Assembly (NCBI GenBank): GCA_963770295.1
Contig: CAVYPA010000024.1
Span: 1-64,000, forward strand
Source of the DNA: AWTP1-13 sp963770295
GTDB taxonomy: Bacteria > Pseudomonadota > Alphaproteobacteria > Rhizobiales > Hyphomicrobiaceae
Direction of reading: 5' to 3'
Length of the DNA: 64,000 nucleotides
Shown in pieces: positions 41,923-50,929 of the stretch (within the stretch, counting starts at the first letter, position 1; each line of letters begins with the position of its first letter). The notes below the pieces were generated by a model. It saw nothing but the letters and a program-made list of their open reading frames with translations, did no database searches and had not been told where the DNA came from. The translations under genes and the position numbers were made by a program.

Positions 41923-42798
41923 TCACTTGGCCGCATACGGCCTGCCGAAGAAGCCGGCCGGCCGGAAGATGATGAAAAGGAAGAGCACGATGAAGGTCAC
42001 CGCCTCGCTCCATTGTGGATCGAGCCGCCACAGGGCGAGGTTTTCGGCCAGGCCAAGCAGCAAGCCGCCGTAGGCGGCGCCACGCAACGAGCCGATGCCG
42101 CCGACAATGGTGGCCGCCAGGCTGATCAGCATGACATGCGCCCCCACCGCCGGGTTCAGCCCGGCGGTCATGGCCGTGAAGATGGCGCCCGGAACGACGA
42201 TCGCCGAGCCGATGGCGAAGGCATACTGCGCCACCCGCCCCGGATCGAGGCCAAACACGCGGATCAGATCGGGATTTTCCGCGAGCGCGCGCATGGCCAT
42301 GCCGATGTGGGTGCGCGAGAGATAATACGTCAACGCCGTGAAGCCGATGACGGCGACGACGAGGGCGAGCGCCGCCACCGGCGCCACGAACAAGCCGGGC
42401 AGCACCTGGACGCTGTGGCTGAGCGGCGTCGTCACCGACACGAAACCGCGGCCGAACACGGTACCGATAAGATTTTGCACGATGATCTGTACGCCGAAGG
42501 CGGCGATGAAAACGGTAAAGAATGCCCCCTCGTGCCGCTGGATCGGGCGGTAGATGCAGCGCTCCATGAATAGCCCGAACACGACGGCGGCGACCACCGC
42601 CAGGGCAGCGGCAAACGGCCAGAGCAGCCCCAGCACCGCATTGGACCACCAGAATAGGTAGGCGGCAATCGTGAATGCCGCGCCATGCGCCACGTGAAAG
42701 ATCTTGGTGGCGCCGAAGATCAGCGAGAAGCCGACCGCGGTGAGCGCGTAGATGGCTCCGAGCTGAAGGCCATTGATGAGGAGTTGAAGCAGCAGCAC
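41923..42798 (-). CDS. livH: Branched-chain-type ABC transporter permease LivH
   Basis: 291 residues. Signatures: LINGLQLGAIYALTAVGFSLIFGATKIFHVAHGA near the N-terminus, MAMRALAENPDLIRVFGLD as the EAA-like cytoplasmic loop that meets the ATPase, and GIGSLRGAAYGGLLLGLAENL. Eight or so membrane helices. It follows livK by 26 bases and leads the permease pair. Confidence 0.93.
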   Translation of the reverse strand: MLLLQLLINGLQLGAIYALTAVGFSLIFGATKIFHVAHGAAFTIAAYLFWWSNAVLGLLWPFAAALAVVAAVVFGLFMERCIYRPIQRHEGAFFTVFIAAFGVQIIVQNLIGTVFGRGFVSVTTPLSHSVQVLPGLFVAPVAALALVVAVIGFTALTYYLSRTHIGMAMRALAENPDLIRVFGLDPGRVAQYAFAIGSAIVVPGAIFTAMTAGLNPAVGAHVMLISLAATIVGGIGSLRGAAYGGLLLGLAENLALWRLDPQWSEAVTFIVLFLFIIFRPAGFFGRPYAAK

Positions 42799-42824
42799 GG
42801 GGCCAAACCCTAAGGCGAACGCCG

Positions 42825-43949
42825 TTACTTCGCCATGGTGCCGCCCTTGACCAGCTTGCCGGCGGCCCCGTCGATCTCGTTGATCTGGATCGGCATCGAC
42901 ACCGAGCCGTTCGGCAGGAACTCCATCTTACCGCCGACGAGATCAAAGCTGCCGTTTGCCTTGCGCTGCCGCAGCAAATTCTCGCCGGTAATCGGCTGGC
43001 CGCTCTTTTCCAAGGCCTGCGCCAACTGCACGAACACCATCACCGCATTGTAGTAGTTGGCCACGTAGGCGTTGGGCTCCTTGCCGGTCTTGGCCTTCCA
43101 GTCCTTGGCGACCCGCTCGCTCATGCCGGCCGCTTGCCAATCCACCGACTGGGTCGGAAACAGCGCGCCCTTGGCCTCGGGCAGTTGCGTCACCGTCGGC
43201 GAGGAGAACGCCGAATAGCTGGCGAGCTGCTGGGTCACCCCGTTGTCGCGCAGCTGCTTGACGATCTGGGCCTGCTGCGCACCGAAGGAGGCGATAAAGA
43301 CGAGATCGGGCCCGGCTTCGCGCACCTTGGCGGCGATGCTGGTAAACTGTTGCGCATTGCGCGGAACCTGCAACTCGGCGACCATCTGCCCGCCCGCCTT
43401 CGGCACGTTTTCCTTGAGCTCTTTCTGAATGGCTTCGCCCGCCGGGTCGTCGACGTAGATGAGCGCGAACTTCTTGAAACCGCGCTCCTGCACCAGGTAG
43501 GGCGCCATGACCCGGATCTCGAGATTGACGAGCGGGATGACGTTCCAGAAGTACTCCCCCAGCTCGGCGAGATCGGGCCCGATGCCGCCGCCGTTGACGC
43601 TGACCACCTTGGCCCTGTCGCCGACCGGGGCAATTGCCTTCGACACGCCCGTAAACGCCGATAGGACGAAGGCTACCTTCTCGACATTTACCAGCTTGTT
43701 CATCGCCACCACGCCCTGCTGCGGCGTCGCCTGGCTGTCCTCGAATTGGATGATGAGCTTCTTCGACAGCAGTTTGTCGGCATTGGCGTGCGCGGCTGCC
43801 AGATTGGCGGCCGCCCCGAACAACTCGCCGTATTCCGCATTGGGCCCGCTCATCGGCAGGTCGGCGCCGATCTTGATGCTGTCCTGGGCGGCGGCGGCCG
43901 CGCCCCATTGCATGGCGGCGAGCAAAGCAAGAAAGCGAAGACGGCGCAT
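42825..43949 (-). CDS. livK: Branched-chain-type ABC transporter substrate-binding protein LivK-like
   Basis: 374 residues from the ATG at 43949 (MRRLRFLALLAAMQWGAAAAAQ is a clean signal peptide, with GGGGGAA before the start). Type 1 periplasmic-binding fold: IKIGADLPMSGPNAEYGELFGAAANLA, ATPQQGVVAMNKLVNVEKVAFVLS, FALIYVDDPAGEAIQKELKE and LVFIASFGAQQAQIVKQLRD. The HAAT class carries amino acids, amides and also organic and aromatic acids. The linked CoA-transferase and lyase hint that the ligand here is a hydroxy- or dicarboxylic acid. Confidence 0.9.
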   Translation of the reverse strand: MRRLRFLALLAAMQWGAAAAAQDSIKIGADLPMSGPNAEYGELFGAAANLAAAHANADKLLSKKLIIQFEDSQATPQQGVVAMNKLVNVEKVAFVLSAFTGVSKAIAPVGDRAKVVSVNGGGIGPDLAELGEYFWNVIPLVNLEIRVMAPYLVQERGFKKFALIYVDDPAGEAIQKELKENVPKAGGQMVAELQVPRNAQQFTSIAAKVREAGPDLVFIASFGAQQAQIVKQLRDNGVTQQLASYSAFSSPTVTQLPEAKGALFPTQSVDWQAAGMSERVAKDWKAKTGKEPNAYVANYYNAVMVFVQLAQALEKSGQPITGENLLRQRKANGSFDLVGGKMEFLPNGSVSMPIQINEIDGAAGKLVKGGTMAK

Positions 43950-44240
43950 GCGTTTCCCCCAATGGAGATTTTGCAAGTGTTGTTTGAGAGGCCTAGTGGA
44001 TGGCGGCGATGAAAGCATACCGGTTCCCGACTGGCAACGTCGCGCCTGCGGCACTCCGCTGGCGTCTGGCATGCCGGAATCGGACTGGCGATCGCGGAGT
44101 TTTTGTGATCGGCGGTGCTACGACGCCGGTAGCCCCCGCCAGAGGCCTCGGGGCGCGCCTCTCCTCCAAGCTCTGGGGAGGGGCACGCAACCGGCCGGCG
44201 GCGGCTGTCGCGGCCGGCCGCGTGCGCCTCGCAGGAATCG
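43950..44240. other. Intergenic gap upstream of livK and downstream of ilvC
   Basis: It must hold the liv promoter, but no clear boxes are seen. Near 44196-44220 GGCCGGC and GCCGGCC could form a GC-rich hairpin after ilvC without a T-run. No gene. Confidence 0.35.
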
Positions 44241-45260
44241 CTAGTTTTTGCTCTTATCGACCAGCGCGCGTTCCTTGATCCAAGGCATCATGGCGCGCAG
44301 CTTGGCACCCACGTCCTCGATTGGATGGGCATCGTTGTTGCGCCGGGTCGCCTTGAAGCGCGGCAGCCCAGAGCGAAATTCTTGTATCCACATGGAGGTG
44401 AACTGGCCCGACTGGATGTCGCGGAGAATGCGCTTCATCTCGGCTTTGGTTGCATCGGTAATGACGCGCGGGCCCGACACGTACTCGCCGAACTCAGCCG
44501 TGTTGGAGATCGAATAGTTCATGTTGGCGATGCCGCCCTCATAGATGAGATCGACAATCAACTTCACCTCGTGCAGGCACTCGAAGTAGGCCATTTCCGG
44601 TGCGTAGCCCGCGTCCACCAGTGTCTCATAGCCTGCGCGGATCAGCTCCACCAAACCGCCGCAGAGCACCGCCTGCTCGCCGAACAGATCGGTCTCGCAT
44701 TCCTCCTTGAAGCTCGTCTCGATGATCCCGGCGCGTCCGCCGCCGATGGCCGCACCGTAGGAGAGAAACAGATCATGCGCATTGCCGCTCTTGTCCTGGT
44801 GGATCGCCAACAGGCACGGCACTCCGGCGCCGCGCTGGTATTCCGAGCGCACGGTATGACCCGGCCCCTTCGGCGCAATCATGCCGACATCGAGATCGGC
44901 GCGGGGCTCGATCAAGTTGAAATGCACGTTGAGCCCGTGCGCGAACATCAAGGCCGCACCATCCTTCATATTGTCGCGCAAGTGGTCCCTATAGATGTCG
45001 GCCTGCAGCTCGTCGGGCGTGAGCATCATCATCACGTCGGCCCACTTTGCGGCCTCGGCCACCTCCATCACCTTGAGTTTCTCGGCCTCGGCCTTCTTTA
45101 CGCCCGCGGAGGTCTTGCGTAGGGCAATGGCGACATTCTTGACGCCGCTGTCACGCAGATTGAGGGCGTGGGCGTGTCCCTGACTGCCATAGCCGATAAC
45201 GGCGACCTTTTTGCCCTTGATGAGGTTGATGTCGGCATCCCGATCATAGTAGACGCGCAT
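44241..45260 (-). CDS. ilvC: Ketol-acid reductoisomerase
   Basis: 339 residues, the short class I form. ATG at 45260 with GGGGAG upstream. NADPH-binding VAVIGYGSQGHAHALNL (residues 19-35), catalytic region FAHGLNVHF, PKGPGHTVRSEYQRGAGVP, FKEECETDLFGEQAVLCGG (metal acids) and HEVKLIVDLIYEGGIANM. It catalyses the second step of valine, leucine and isoleucine synthesis. ilvBN are not adjacent. The GST gene upstream is only 55 bases away, so the two may share a transcript. Confidence 0.97.
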   Translation of the reverse strand: MRVYYDRDADINLIKGKKVAVIGYGSQGHAHALNLRDSGVKNVAIALRKTSAGVKKAEAEKLKVMEVAEAAKWADVMMMLTPDELQADIYRDHLRDNMKDGAALMFAHGLNVHFNLIEPRADLDVGMIAPKGPGHTVRSEYQRGAGVPCLLAIHQDKSGNAHDLFLSYGAAIGGGRAGIIETSFKEECETDLFGEQAVLCGGLVELIRAGYETLVDAGYAPEMAYFECLHEVKLIVDLIYEGGIANMNYSISNTAEFGEYVSGPRVITDATKAEMKRILRDIQSGQFTSMWIQEFRSGLPRFKATRRNNDAHPIEDVGAKLRAMMPWIKERALVDKSKN

Positions 45261-45315
45261 GGGTTTACTCCCCGGACTGGCTTGACTGGCAGACTTGCGG
45301 AAACTCTCTTCCCTG

Positions 45316-45999
45316 CTAGCGGCTTTGGGCGCTGCCGTGCAAGCGCAAAAGCGCCGCGCGGGCCGCCTCGGGTGGGCCGCCAAGCTCGGCCATGGAGGGC
45401 CGGCAGGCTATGAACGCGGCTTGCCCCTCCGCCCAGACGGCCAGCCGGTCCAAGGCCAGATAGCGGCCAACCGGCGCTGCCTCCGGCACATAAAGCCGAA
45501 TAAAACCCAGCATGGTGGCAACACTGATCACCGGTTGCAGCAGCCCTTGCGCCGGCCAAATTTGGGGTGCCCAGCGATGGTCGAGGGCGCCAAGGCCAGC
45601 CTCGATTTGGTCGCGGTAGCGCCCGATCCAACCGAGGTCGAGCTTGCTGGCCTCGCGCCGGCTTTCGTAGACGCTGGCTACCGCCTTGTCGCAAATGCCG
45701 GTGGCCAGCGCGACCGTCTTCAAGGCGTCGCGGCGCGCGGCTCCCGCCGCCGGGAGCAATGCGCGTCGCGGGCCGACGCGCTCGTCGAGATGATCGAGGA
45801 TTGCCGCGCTATCAATCAGGCACTCTCCGTCCTCGATGAGGAGGGCCGGTACGCGCCCGAGCGGGTTGCGCGAGCGCAAGGCCTCGGCATCGGCAAAGAC
45901 CGAAAGCGGCTGGCGCTCGAAGGCCAGTTCCAAGACGGTGAGCGAGACCGCCACGCGTCGCACGAAGGGTGAGTCATATTGTCCGACCAAGCTCAGCAT
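45316..45999 (-). CDS. Glutathione S-transferase family protein
   Basis: 227 residues from the ATG at 45999 with GGAGGG eight bases upstream. Thioredoxin-like N-domain MLSLVGQYDSPFVRRVAVSLTVL, with the cis-Pro and glutathione-binding GRVPALLIEDGECLIDSAAILDHLDE, then an all-helical C-domain. The substrate is unknown. It lies directly upstream of ilvC on the same strand. Confidence 0.88.
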   Translation of the reverse strand: MLSLVGQYDSPFVRRVAVSLTVLELAFERQPLSVFADAEALRSRNPLGRVPALLIEDGECLIDSAAILDHLDERVGPRRALLPAAGAARRDALKTVALATGICDKAVASVYESRREASKLDLGWIGRYRDQIEAGLGALDHRWAPQIWPAQGLLQPVISVATMLGFIRLYVPEAAPVGRYLALDRLAVWAEGQAAFIACRPSMAELGGPPEAARAALLRLHGSAQSR

Positions 46000-46384
46000 C
46001 CAATGAACCCTCCAGCTGCGATGGCCTCGCGGCCGCAACTGCCGCCGGCCGGAGATCGACGGCCAATCTCCCGTGCAAGAGCGCAAAGTCGCGCGGTCGC
46101 ACGGTCAGATTGTCGCGAAAGGCACATGGGTGGTGCGCAAAAGTCGGCGCCATACGTTGGGCGCCAGCAGCGGCCGCACGCACGGCCACTGCCGCCCCAC
46201 GCCGGCGCCGGCCGGCGTGGATTGGCTTCCGGGAGAGCGCGAAGGCGACTACAATCCCCATTGGTGTGAGTGGATCGGTAGCGTTCGACAGGAGGGCGTG
46301 AAGGATGCCGCACGCTGATCGCACAGACAAAAGCGCCATCGTTTGCTCGAGGAAACCCGATTGTCCATGCCAGGGAGTTTGACC

Positions 46385-47005
46385 ATGCAGCGACGCTTAG
46401 CGACACATATCTTCCCCTTTGCGATGGCACTGCTGGCGTTGCTTATATCCGCCATCGAATTGGCGCCGCAGGCCACGGGCCAAACCGGTGACGGCTGGAC
46501 GACGCTGCTCGACGACAAGACCATGGGCGATTGGAACAAGGTCGGCGAGAGCAACTGGCGCCACGAGGACGGCGCGGTGGTTGCCGACAAGAAGACCGGT
46601 CAGGACCCAGCCTATCTCGTCAGCAAGGCCTCTTATAAGGATTTTCAGCTACACGTCGAATTCTGGGCGAGCGACGATGCCAACAGCGGCGTCTTCCTGC
46701 GCTGCCAGGACCCCAGCAAGCTCGCGGATAGGTCCTGCTATGAGGTCAATATCTTCGACCAGCGCAAGGACCCCACCTACGGCACGGGCGGGATCGTTAA
46801 CTTTTCCGAGGTGAACCCGATGCCAAAAGCCGGCGGCAAATGGAACACCTTCGAGATCACCGCCAAAGGCCGGCAAATCACGGTCCTCATGAACGGCCAG
46901 AAGACGGTCGAATTGCACAACGGCCTGTTCGGCGAAGGGCCATTGGGCCTGCAGCACGGGGCAGGTGTGATCAAGTTTCGCAAGGTGGCGATCAAGCCGC
47001 TCTAG
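46385..47005 (+). CDS. DUF1080 (3-keto-disaccharide hydrolase-type) secreted protein
   Basis: 206 residues from the ATG at 46385, with GGGAG seven bases upstream. Signal peptide MQRRLATHIFPFAMALLALL..ATGQ. The jelly-roll domain shows GWTTLLDDKTMGDWNKVGESNWRHEDGAVVADK, DFQLHVEFWASDDANSGVFLRC, CYEVNIFDQ, GGKWNTFEITAKGRQITVLMNGQKT and GPLGLQHGAGVIKFRKVAIKPL. The family binds or cleaves glucans and 3-keto sugars. It stands alone. Confidence 0.85.
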   Translation: MQRRLATHIFPFAMALLALLISAIELAPQATGQTGDGWTTLLDDKTMGDWNKVGESNWRHEDGAVVADKKTGQDPAYLVSKASYKDFQLHVEFWASDDANSGVFLRCQDPSKLADRSCYEVNIFDQRKDPTYGTGGIVNFSEVNPMPKAGGKWNTFEITAKGRQITVLMNGQKTVELHNGLFGEGPLGLQHGAGVIKFRKVAIKPL

Positions 47006-47218
47006 CCGAGACCCAAGCTGCGGCCTCGCCGCCCAACGGCAATCACAGCGAGGACGCAGCGGCCCCGTTTGCCAGCCGGCGCCCGGGGCGACGGGCTGCA
47101 TCGCAAGGCAGCCGGCCGCCCGGCCACGACCAACGGCCTCACCTCCCGATAGTGTTCAGGGAGCCTTCAGTGGGCGTTTGTGGGGCGGGCACAACCGACC
47201 GAGCCTCCCTTCCGAGCC

Positions 47219-48190
47219 TCATTGGCCGGCGCTGATCCCCGCCTCGCGGATCAGCTTGGTCCAGCGCTGCACGTCGCGCCTGATCAGCGCCTCGGTCTCG
47301 GGCGGCGACAGGGTGAGCAACCGGCCGCCGGTTTTGGCAAATCCTGCGGCCACCTCGGGGTCAGCGAGGACCTTGGCCAGCTCGGCGCGTAGTCGCGCCA
47401 GCGTTGGCGCGGGCACGCTCGCCGGCGCGAACAGGCCAAACCAGCTTTCCATATCGAGCGGCGCCACGCCCGTCTCCGCGACGCTCGGCACCTCCGGATG
47501 CATGGGCTGGCGCTCCTTGGAGGAAACCGCCAAAGCCCGCACGCTGCCGGCATCGACCTGGGCGCGTGCGGTAGAGGAGATATCGAAAAAGAGATCGACG
47601 CGCCCACCCAGCACATCCTGGTAGGCGGCCTGCGCCCCGCGATAGGTCACGTGGGTCAGCTTGATGCCGGCGAGCTGCGCCGTCACCGCCATGGCAATGT
47701 GCTGGCCGGAGCCCCGTCCCGCCGATGCGTACGTGACCTGCTCGGGGTTGGCGCGCGCGAACGCCACGAGTTCGTTCAGGTCCTTGTGCGGCAGATCCTT
47801 ACGCGCCAACAGGGTATAGGACCATGTCACCACCAGCCCGATGGGCACAAAGTCGCGCAGCGGATCATAGGAGAGCTTGTCGTAAAGTCCCGCGTTCAGG
47901 GCGATATTGGACAAAGCCCCCAACAGCAGGGTGTAGCCATCGGGGGGCGCCTTGGCCGCCGCCTCGGTACCCACCAGCGTGCCGGCGCCCGGCCGGTTTT
48001 CGACCAGCAACGGCTGGCCGAGCAGCGGTGATAGCCGATCGGCCAGAACGCGCGCCACCGTATCGAACCCGCCACCCGGCGGCTGCGGCACGATGATCTT
48101 GATCGCGCGCTCCGGGTAGGTCTGCGCCAGCGCCGGCGTGAGCAACGCCGACGCGATCAGTAAAACCAGCAGGCAGCGCCCAGATCGCAC
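47219..48190 (-). CDS. TctC/Bug-family tripartite tricarboxylate-type receptor
   Basis: 323 residues from the GTG at 48190, which follows GAGGGCG and begins the signal peptide VRSGRCLLVLLIASALLTPALAQ. Bug motifs: YPERAIKIIVPQPPGGGFDTVARVLADRLS, VENRPGAGTLVGTEAAAKAPPDGYTLLLG, VTYASAGRGSGQHIAM and VRALAVSSKERQP. These proteins bind carboxylates in the periplasm. No tctA/tctB permease is nearby, an orphan layout common for this family. It diverges from prmA. Confidence 0.9.
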   Translation of the reverse strand: MRSGRCLLVLLIASALLTPALAQTYPERAIKIIVPQPPGGGFDTVARVLADRLSPLLGQPLLVENRPGAGTLVGTEAAAKAPPDGYTLLLGALSNIALNAGLYDKLSYDPLRDFVPIGLVVTWSYTLLARKDLPHKDLNELVAFARANPEQVTYASAGRGSGQHIAMAVTAQLAGIKLTHVTYRGAQAAYQDVLGGRVDLFFDISSTARAQVDAGSVRALAVSSKERQPMHPEVPSVAETGVAPLDMESWFGLFAPASVPAPTLARLRAELAKVLADPEVAAGFAKTGGRLLTLSPPETEALIRRDVQRWTKLIREAGISAGQ

Positions 48191-48291
48191 CTTCGCCCTC
48201 CCTCTCGATCGCGGCCGCTTTCGCGCCGGGTCGGAAACGAGTATGACCGCGCATTGACGTCGCGCACAACCCAACCAGCCGCCAGCGGAAC

Positions 48292-49162
48292 ATGGCACTT
48301 TTCAAGCTTCGCATCGAGGCCGCGGATGCCGATGCCGGGCGAACCGCGGCGGGCCGCTTGGGCGAACTCGTCGCACCAGAGGCGCTCGCCGTTACGCTGT
48401 TCGAAGCCCGCCCGCCGCGTTTCACGGTTGAGGCCTACTGGGACACGCGGCCGCCGATGGCGATGCTGGCAAGGACGCTCGCCGATGTCGTCGGTCTCGG
48501 CACCCCAGCACTGGAAGCCGTGCCCGACCTCAACTGGGTGGCCTTGTCGCAAGCGGCCCTGCCGCCGATCGAGGCCGGCCGTTTGCTGGTGCACGGCAGC
48601 CACGACCGCGCGCGGTTCGCACTACGGCAGACCGCCATCGAGATCGACGCGGGCGAGGCGTTCGGCACCGGTCACAATCCGACCACGGCCGGTTGCCTGC
48701 TCGCACTCGATGCCCTGAACTCGGCGCCGGCGCTTCCGCCGCGTCCTCGACCTGGGCTGCGGCACGGCAGTGCTCGCCATTGCCGCAGCGCGGCTGCTGG
48801 CCGATGCCCAAATATTCGCGGTGGACAATGATCCGATCGCCACCGAGGTCGCACGCGCCAACGCGCGCCTCAACCGAACGGGTCGCCGCCTCACCATTCT
48901 CACGGCCACCGGGTTCGCGCACCCGAGGTTGCGGCGCGCTCAGCCCTTCGATCTCGTGCTCGCCAATATTTTGCCGCGTCCGCTGGTGCGGCTCGCCACG
49001 CCAATGCACCGCGCCATTGCTGCGGGTGGTTTCGCCGTCCTCTCTGGCCTTTTGAACCATCAGGCGCGCGAGGTCGCCATGGCCTATCGCGCTGCCGGCT
49101 TTCGTCTTGCGGGCTGGGAGCGGCGCGCCGGCTGGTCCATCCTGACGCTGCAGCGCGCCTGA
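48292..49162 (+). CDS. prmA: Ribosomal protein L11 methyltransferase, with a frameshift
   Basis: The first frame runs from MALFKLRIEAADADAGR through EAFGTGHNPTTAGCLLALDALNSAPALPP; GTGHNPTT is the PrmA signature before the SAM motif. The second frame continues RVLDLGCGTAVLAIAAARLLADAQIFAVDNDPIA through FDLVLANILPRPLV (the PrmA NIL motif) to WSILTLQRA. The two frames differ by one base at about 48730-48740, right before motif I. All motifs are intact on either side, so a sequencing indel or a very recent mutation is likely. PrmA trimethylates L11. Joined length is about 290 residues, normal. Confidence 0.85.
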
Positions 49163-49180
49163 AGTCGGCGCGAGGCGTCG

Positions 49181-50728
49181 CTAGAGCGCCACCTCGATAA
49201 GGTAGGGTCCGCCGGAACGCAGGCCGGCGTTCAATCCCTTGATCAACTGCGCGCAGTCTTTGGCACCGGCGGCCTCCACCCCCATGCCGCGGGCAAGGCT
49301 GACCCAATCGAGGTCCGGGCGCCGGAGCGAAAGCATGTCCACGGCGCGCGGCCCTGGATTCTGGACGCCGACGTTTGCCAATTCACCACGCAAAATGTTG
49401 TAGCTGCCGTTGGCGAGGATCAGCACCGTAATGTCGAGCCCTTCCCGGGCCATCGTCCACAGCGACTGCAGCGTGTACATGGCGCTGCCGTCGCCCTCCA
49501 GCGCGATCACCTTGCGCTCGGGACAGGCGATGGCCGCGCCGATCGCCACCGGCATGCCGTAGCCGATCGACCCGCCTCTGTTGTTGAGCCAATCGTGGGG
49601 CGGCGCACCGGCCGTCTCGGGAAAGAACTCGCGCCCCGTGCTGACGCTTTCGTCGACGACAAGAGCATTCTCCGGCAGCATGGCGCCAAGGATCGCGGCG
49701 ATGGCGGCGGGAGTGATGGCGCCTGCCGGAAGCGCCGGCCGACGCGGCTGCGCCACGCCGGTCGGCGCCATCTCGATGGCCCCGAGGTCCAGTGCCAACG
49801 CCTCAAGTGCCCCTTCGATGTCCTCGTCGAGGCCCGCCAGCATGCTGGAGCGGGTACCCTCGGCCATCAGCAGGCTAGGCTTGTCGGGATAGGCAAAAAA
49901 CGCCACCGGTTGCCGGGCGCCGACCAGCACGAGGTTGCCGGCCGCGCGCAGAACGGCGAGCGCCTTGTCGACAACATAGGGAATGCGCTCGACCTGAACG
50001 CGCCCCGCGCCGCGTTCCAGCCGGGTGTTGGCGCCCTCCGTTAGAATGCCGCAGCCGGTCTTGGCCGCGATCTTACCGGCCAATTCGAGGCAGCGCTGGC
50101 GCAGGGCGGCGCCGCCCAGCAACAGGGTGGCGCGCTCGCTGGAGCGCAGCATCGCCGCGGCCGCCTCGAGCGCGGCCTGCGAAACTTTCCGGACCGGCGT
50201 ATCCGGCGCCGGCTCGGCAATGCCATCGGCTGCATTCCAGGCCGTATCCGCCGGCAAAATGAGGGTAGCAATCTGTCCGGGCGTCTGCCGCGCGGCGGCA
50301 ATGGCGAGCGCGCCATCCCTTGCAAGGCTCGCCGCATTGGGTGAGGTCTTCAGCCAATGCGACATAGGCGCGGCGAGGCCCTGGATGTCCGAGGTCAGCG
50401 GGGCGTCATGGGCAATGTGATAGGTGGCGTGCTCGCCAACGATGTTGACGATGCCGGAGTTGGCCTTTTTGGCGTTGTGCAGATTGGCGAGCCCGTTGGC
50501 GAGGCCCGGCCCCAAGTGCAATAGGGTCGAAGCCGGCTCGCCGAGCATGCGGTAGTAGCCGTCGGCTGCGCCGGTGACGACGCCTTCGAATAGGCCCAGC
50601 ACGCAGCGCATGCCTGGCACCTTGTCGAGGGCCGCAACGAAGTGCATTTCCGAGGTGCCCGGGTTGGTGAAGCAGACGTTCACGCCCCCGGCAAGCAGGG
50701 TGCGCACCAAACTTTCCGCCCCGTTCAT
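49181..50728 (-). CDS. Acetolactate-synthase-like TPP enzyme (IlvX-type)
   Basis: 515 residues from the Met at 50728 (MNGAESLVRTLLAGGVNVCF); the frame extends upstream without homology. The TPP glutamate lies in the CVLGLFEGVVTGAADGYYR region. HLGPGLANGLANLHNAKKA and the C-terminal TPP motif LEGDGSAMYTLQSLWTMAREGLDITVLILANGSYNIL are clear. This subgroup is often labelled acetolactate synthase large subunit, but it lacks a regulatory partner and is shorter than IlvB, so benzoylformate-decarboxylase-like or other 2-oxoacid chemistry is as likely. It converges on prmA with an 18-base gap. Confidence 0.82.
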   Translation of the reverse strand: MNGAESLVRTLLAGGVNVCFTNPGTSEMHFVAALDKVPGMRCVLGLFEGVVTGAADGYYRMLGEPASTLLHLGPGLANGLANLHNAKKANSGIVNIVGEHATYHIAHDAPLTSDIQGLAAPMSHWLKTSPNAASLARDGALAIAAARQTPGQIATLILPADTAWNAADGIAEPAPDTPVRKVSQAALEAAAAMLRSSERATLLLGGAALRQRCLELAGKIAAKTGCGILTEGANTRLERGAGRVQVERIPYVVDKALAVLRAAGNLVLVGARQPVAFFAYPDKPSLLMAEGTRSSMLAGLDEDIEGALEALALDLGAIEMAPTGVAQPRRPALPAGAITPAAIAAILGAMLPENALVVDESVSTGREFFPETAGAPPHDWLNNRGGSIGYGMPVAIGAAIACPERKVIALEGDGSAMYTLQSLWTMAREGLDITVLILANGSYNILRGELANVGVQNPGPRAVDMLSLRRPDLDWVSLARGMGVEAAGAKDCAQLIKGLNAGLRSGGPYLIEVAL

Positions 50729-50929
50729 GCTACCCATCGCCTTTACCACTCCATCGTGACATCGCTTGGAAGTCGGCTGCCGTTGCCCTGCCATTGAGGG
50801 CATCGACCCGCGCGCCCCCGCTTGCGGCGGCCATATCATCGTTCCTGGCCGGCATGGAAGAAAAGAAAAACACCGTGGTGGGCGAGATTTTTGGTGGCGC
50901 GCGAGCGGCACTCGGCAAACGGGCGCCGC

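Noticed and set aside
42825..44072. Longer start for the LivK-like protein at 44072
   Set aside because: The extra 41 residues have no signal character, while the Met at 43949 begins a clean signal peptide preceded by a purine-rich ribosome site.
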